10,531 nt of DNA, taken from contig JAHZIU010000141.1 of assembly GCA_022601315.1 (NCBI GenBank), forward strand, positions 1 through 10,531, given 5' to 3'. This DNA comes from Betaproteobacteria bacterium. GTDB taxonomy: Bacteria > Pseudomonadota > Gammaproteobacteria > Burkholderiales > Nitrosomonadaceae. The notes beneath the pieces were generated by a model, which saw only the letters and a list, made by a program, of their open reading frames with translations, did no database searches and was not told the origin of the DNA. A program made the position numbers and the translations under genes. The first letter of the stretch is position 1. Every line of letters starts with the position of its first letter. This document shows, in pieces, positions 7,511 through 10,531 of this stretch.

Positions 7511-8524
7511 CTATATTTGTCCAGGTTCTTGCGGCAAATACATAAATGGATCAACTGGCTTACCATGTTTGCGAATTTCAAAATGAAGCTGTGTCGTATC
7601 TGTATCAGTATTACCTACTTCAGCTATTTTCTGTCCTTTAATAACTGATTCACCTTCTTTTACCAGAATTTTGCTGTTGTGAGCGTATGCACTTAAGTAG
7701 ACATTGTTATGTTTTATAATAATCAAATTACCGTAACCACGTAACCCATGACCACTATAAACAACTTCACCCGAAGCAGAAGCAACAACAGACTGTCCTG
7801 TTTGCCCAGCAATCTTTATCCCTTTAGCATTTTTAGAAAAGGAGGACAATAACTTACCAGATGTTGGCCATATCCAGTCTGCACCGGAATCAGTAGACAA
7901 TGGATAAGTTTCTTGCACGCTAGACACAGGCTCAGGTGCTGCTTCAATTCTAGCCATTTTTTCTATTACTGGTGTAGCCTGCACAGTAGGTGATGGATTC
8001 ACAGAATACTGTAAACGTGCCACATTCTGCTCCGAATAGGGTAACTTGAAAGCCTTCGGCTGTGTTTTTAGTTTATCCGATGAGCCATCCTGCACAGTGG
8101 AGTCCAATGACTGTAGGTTCGGCATAACAACTAATGATTCTGGTGAAGCAGACCCCACCGTTGAACCTGGGGAACCTTGAGGCAAAGCAAATAATTCAGG
8201 CTGAGCTTGTTTGACCGGCACAGACAAATTAATTCTTTGGCCTGGTTGAATACTATTAGGGTCAGTAATACCGTTCCATTCTGCTAATTCTTGATGATCA
8301 ATACCATGGTTTAATGCAATGCTGTAAAAAGTATCTCCTTTCTGTACGGTATAAAAATTATCTTTCTCCGCATCTCCATCAACATCTACAGATTGATGCG
8401 TACCATATATGGCACGATCAACAACTGGCGCAGGTTCCTGTGTTGTCCCACACCCCACCAATAAGATAAAAGCAATAATTAAGAACAAATAACGATTATT
8501 AGAAAACAGCATTAACCGTTTCAT
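7511..8524 (-). CDS. nlpD: NlpD-type lipoprotein with LysM and degenerate LytM domain (amidase activator)
   Basis: NlpD-family lipoproteins activate the periplasmic amidase AmiC during septal peptidoglycan splitting. From ATG 8524 the 337-residue protein has a hydrophobic signal with lipobox LVGC (Cys25), a LysM domain at about 57-102 (YTVQKGDTFYSIA), a low-complexity Pro/Ser/Gln linker, and a C-terminal M23/LytM domain at about 219-331. The metal-site positions of active LytM peptidases are changed: the HxGxD motif reads AKGIK and the HxH motif reads QLH. It is thus a degenerate, regulatory LytM domain, as in E. coli NlpD. The phrases LRGYGNLIIIKHN and YLSAYAHN are close to that protein. An alternative ATG at 8596, right after the pcm stop and with AGGA ten bases upstream, has the better Shine-Dalgarno but would add 24 residues before the signal. 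The true start is uncertain. Confidence 0.88.
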   Translation of the reverse strand: MKRLMLFSNNRYLFLIIAFILLVGCGTTQEPAPVVDRAIYGTHQSVDVDGDAEKDNFYTVQKGDTFYSIALNHGIDHQELAEWNGITDPNSIQPGQRINLSVPVKQAQPELFALPQGSPGSTVGSASPESLVVMPNLQSLDSTVQDGSSDKLKTQPKAFKLPYSEQNVARLQYSVNPSPTVQATPVIEKMARIEAAPEPVSSVQETYPLSTDSGADWIWPTSGKLLSSFSKNAKGIKIAGQTGQSVVASASGEVVYSGHGLRGYGNLIIIKHNNVYLSAYAHNSKILVKEGESVIKGQKIAEVGNTDTDTTQLHFEIRKHGKPVDPFMYLPQEPGQI

Positions 8525-8597
8525 TGAAAATATAAGATCGCTTGTAACATTCACGCTAAAATCAATCGTCTTTAACTTGATTTGATTGTCTTTCATT

Positions 8598-9278
8598 TTA
8601 TTTATTTCCTGCATCGCTATATCTTACGACACCAGATAGTAAGGGTACAAACTTTACTTCTTCCAAAACCGCTTCAGTATATCCTTGCGAATGACGCTCT
8701 ATAAGACATAAATTTTGCTTATGACTCCCTTTTGGAAAAACTATCCTACCACCAACGACTAATTGCTCCAACAACGAAGATGGTACATGCGTTGTCACAG
8801 CTGTCATGATGATACCATCAAATGGACCAGCTTCTGCTAACCCTAATAAACCATCCGCATGTTTTAAGTAGATATTTTTGATCTGTAATTTATGTAAGCG
8901 TATACGTGTACGTGTTAGTAATGGTCCTATGCGCTCTATAGAATGAACTTTATCAGCTAGTTCTGCCAGAACAGCTGTTTGATAACCGCAACCCGTTCCA
9001 ATTTCTAGTACATTAGATAATTTATTATTCGCACGTAATAGCTCGCTCATACGAGCAACAATCCAAGGACTGGATATTGTTTGTCCAAAGTTTATCGGGA
9101 GAGGCGCGTCTTCATAGGCGCGGCTTGCCAATGCCTCTTCAATAAATAGATGACGTGGAATTGAACTCATGGCGGACAAAACCACTTCATCTACAATCCC
9201 CTGTGCCCGCAAACGCTCAATCATTCGCATGCGGGTACGTTGCGAAGTCATACCGATACCAGAACGATGGACGCTCAA
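8598..9278 (-). CDS. pcm: Protein-L-isoaspartate O-methyltransferase
   Basis: Pcm methylates L-isoaspartyl residues in ageing proteins so that they can revert to aspartate, a cytosolic repair reaction using S-adenosylmethionine. The 226 residues contain GIGMTSQRTR (7-16), the family block YEDAPLPINFGQTISSPWIV (55-74) and the SAM-binding motif LEIGTGCGYQTAVLAEL (91-107). The start is a TTG at 9278: two in-frame TAA codons lie just upstream, and the later ATG at 9251 would remove the conserved GIG. A weak GGAT (9287-9290) precedes the TTG. It lies between surE and nlpD, the usual order. The 158 bp gap after surE is wide for this cluster, and the tail abuts nlpD. Confidence 0.92.
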   Translation of the reverse strand: MSVHRSGIGMTSQRTRMRMIERLRAQGIVDEVVLSAMSSIPRHLFIEEALASRAYEDAPLPINFGQTISSPWIVARMSELLRANNKLSNVLEIGTGCGYQTAVLAELADKVHSIERIGPLLTRTRIRLHKLQIKNIYLKHADGLLGLAEAGPFDGIIMTAVTTHVPSSLLEQLVVGGRIVFPKGSHKQNLCLIERHSQGYTEAVLEEVKFVPLLSGVVRYSDAGNK

Positions 9279-9347
9279 AGATTATTATCCATAAAAAAGC
9301 TGATTAGTCTCATTAAAATCAAGAAAAGTTAAATTTCAGAAGGTTCC

Positions 9348-9382
9348 AGTATTTTTTGGCCTTTGTGTGGTCTAAAAATACT
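9348..9382. repeat. Hairpin-forming inverted repeat between surE and pcm
   Basis: AGTATTTTT (9348-9356) and AAAAATACT (9374-9382) are perfectly complementary. In plus-strand RNA the stem can continue past one U-U mismatch with GGCC/GGUC around a 7 nt loop. On the minus strand, the sense of the operon, the inner part pairs less well. It occupies the middle of the 158 bp surE-pcm gap. Possible roles are an RNA processing or attenuation site, or an antisense element. Function is unknown. Confidence 0.45.
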
Positions 9383-9436
9383 TTTGGTACGCTCATATTC
9401 TCTTTAAAACTTAAATTAGTTCTGCAGAAATTCTCG

Positions 9437-10180
9437 TTATTTAACTAACCAGTCAGCAACAATATTCATTTGATCATATCGTGTCAGGTCAATCTGTAAA
9501 GGTGTTATGGATACTCTATTTTGCTGTACCGCATAAAAATCTGTACCTTCTCCAGCGTCCTGAGCAGCACCCGCTGCGCCAACCCAAAAAACAGTTTCAC
9601 CGCGTGGGCTTATCGATTTAATTACCGGCTCAGCCTTATGGCGCCGACCCAACCGAGTAACCGCCGTACCCTGCAATTGCTGATATTCCACATCAGGAAC
9701 ATTAATGTTGAGCAACATAGGATAGTTTAAGTTATTTTGATGCAGACGATCCACCATATCAACTGCAACACGTGCTGCGGTTAAAAAATTTCCTTTAGAT
9801 GCGCCCTCTAAAGAAATCGCCAGTGAAGGAACGCCCAATAGATAGCCTTCAGTTGCTGCTGCTACAGTACCCGAATATACCGTATCATCCCCCATGTTGG
9901 CACCATTGTTCACACCAGAAATAACCATATCAGGCAAAACATCAAGCATACCGGTTACAGCCAGATGGACACAATCAGTTGGCGTACCATTTACATAAAA
10001 GAACCCATTATGTGCTTTATGTAAACTAAGTGGACGATCCAAAGTCAACGAATTACTCGAACCACTACGATCACGCTCTGGCGCTACTACAATAATGTCT
10101 GCAATTTCTGAAAGCGTCTCCGCCAAACAAGCAAGACCAGGCGCAAAATAACCATCATCATTACTGAGTAATATGCGCAT
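9437..10180 (-). CDS. surE: 5'/3'-nucleotidase SurE
   Basis: SurE is a metal-dependent phosphatase acting on nucleoside 5'- and 3'-monophosphates, linked to stationary-phase survival. From ATG 10180 the protein has 247 residues, the usual length. The N-terminal [15 protein letters not shown] carries the metal-binding Asp8 and Asp9. Ser39 lies in [11 protein letters not shown] and Asn91 in [18 protein letters not shown], completing the family's metal site. A TTG six codons upstream (10198) is in frame, but the family begins at [10 protein letters not shown], so ATG 10180 is preferred, although its Shine-Dalgarno is weak. It is the first protein gene of the surE-pcm-nlpD set and lies 121 bp downstream of tRNA-Pro on the same strand. 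Confidence 0.94.
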   Translation of the reverse strand: MRILLSNDDGYFAPGLACLAETLSEIADIIVVAPERDRSGSSNSLTLDRPLSLHKAHNGFFYVNGTPTDCVHLAVTGMLDVLPDMVISGVNNGANMGDDTVYSGTVAAATEGYLLGVPSLAISLEGASKGNFLTAARVAVDMVDRLHQNNLNYPMLLNINVPDVEYQQLQGTAVTRLGRRHKAEPVIKSISPRGETVFWVGAAGAAQDAGEGTDFYAVQQNRVSITPLQIDLTRYDQMNIVADWLVK

Positions 10181-10301
10181 TTTAAAGCTTTGTATCAATT
10201 AACGGAGGCGAAACCTGAAGCATCACAACCAGAATACGAAATTTATTTATATTGTATGAAATCAATCTTTGTAGCCTTTTTTGAATAGCAGACAAACAAA
10301 C

Positions 10302-10378
<77 letters not shown>

Positions 10379-10488
10379 AATAAAACCCCACAATAAACTG
10401 CAGGATTCAAGTAAGACTTGCATCTGTTACTACAGTAGACACAATTCACACCTAGCCAAACAAAATACAAGTTACTGTTAATTAGGAA

Positions 10489-10510
10489 CTATTGTATAGA
10501 CTCACAATAG
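10489..10510 (+). terminator. Weak AT-rich hairpin, possible plus-strand terminator
   Basis: CTATTGT (10489-10495) and ACAATAG (10504-10510) form a 7 bp stem with an 8 nt loop, followed by CTTTTATT on the plus strand. The low GC content makes termination doubtful, and no plus-strand gene is seen just before it. Confidence 0.25.
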
Positions 10511-10531
10511 CTTTTATTGCACAGGACTAAA

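Noticed and set aside
7511..8524. Active M23 endopeptidase
   Set aside because: The metal-ligand positions HxGxD and HxH are replaced (AKGIK and QLH), which fits an amidase activator and not a peptidase.
10181..10198. TTG start giving surE six more residues
   Set aside because: The family begins at [10 protein letters not shown], and an ATG is present at exactly that position.

Overview
The window reads as an ordinary chromosomal stretch of an AT-rich Gram-negative proteobacterium. A betaproteobacterium of the Nitrosomonas type is my best guess, from the surE-pcm-nlpD set, the accA-tilS pair and the general look of the proteins. The assignment is by impression only and was not tested against any database. 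There is no insertion sequence, phage gene or CRISPR array that I can see, and I found no convincing undescribed multi-gene system.

Left part, minus strand (1-2835): a 46-residue lipoprotein gene with its own ribosome binding site and strong terminator, flanked by two diverged copies of a ~43 bp direct repeat. Then come three genes transcribed leftwards in the order msrB, msrA, roxA: the two methionine sulfoxide reductases, both carrying export signals, and the ribosomal-protein uL16 arginine hydroxylase. The msrB reading frame is interrupted by an amber codon where the family has a conserved tryptophan. This is the most notable point of the window.

Middle, plus strand (3149-7435): accA (acetyl-CoA carboxylase alpha), tilS (tRNA-Ile lysidine synthase, overlapping accA by 32 bp), rfbB and rfbD (dTDP-glucose dehydratase and dTDP-rhamnose synthase, overlapping by 4 bp). 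The close packing suggests one transcript joining fatty-acid synthesis, tRNA modification and cell-surface sugar supply. The other two dTDP-rhamnose genes, rfbA and rfbC, are not here.

Right part, minus strand (7511-10378): tRNA-Pro(GGG), surE (nucleotidase), pcm (isoaspartyl repair methyltransferase) and nlpD (LysM/degenerate LytM lipoprotein that activates cell-wall amidase), transcribed leftwards and meeting rfbD convergently. The familiar neighbour rpoS is missing downstream of nlpD. The 313 bp divergent region 2836-3148 between msrB and accA holds no gene and must carry the promoters for both directions.
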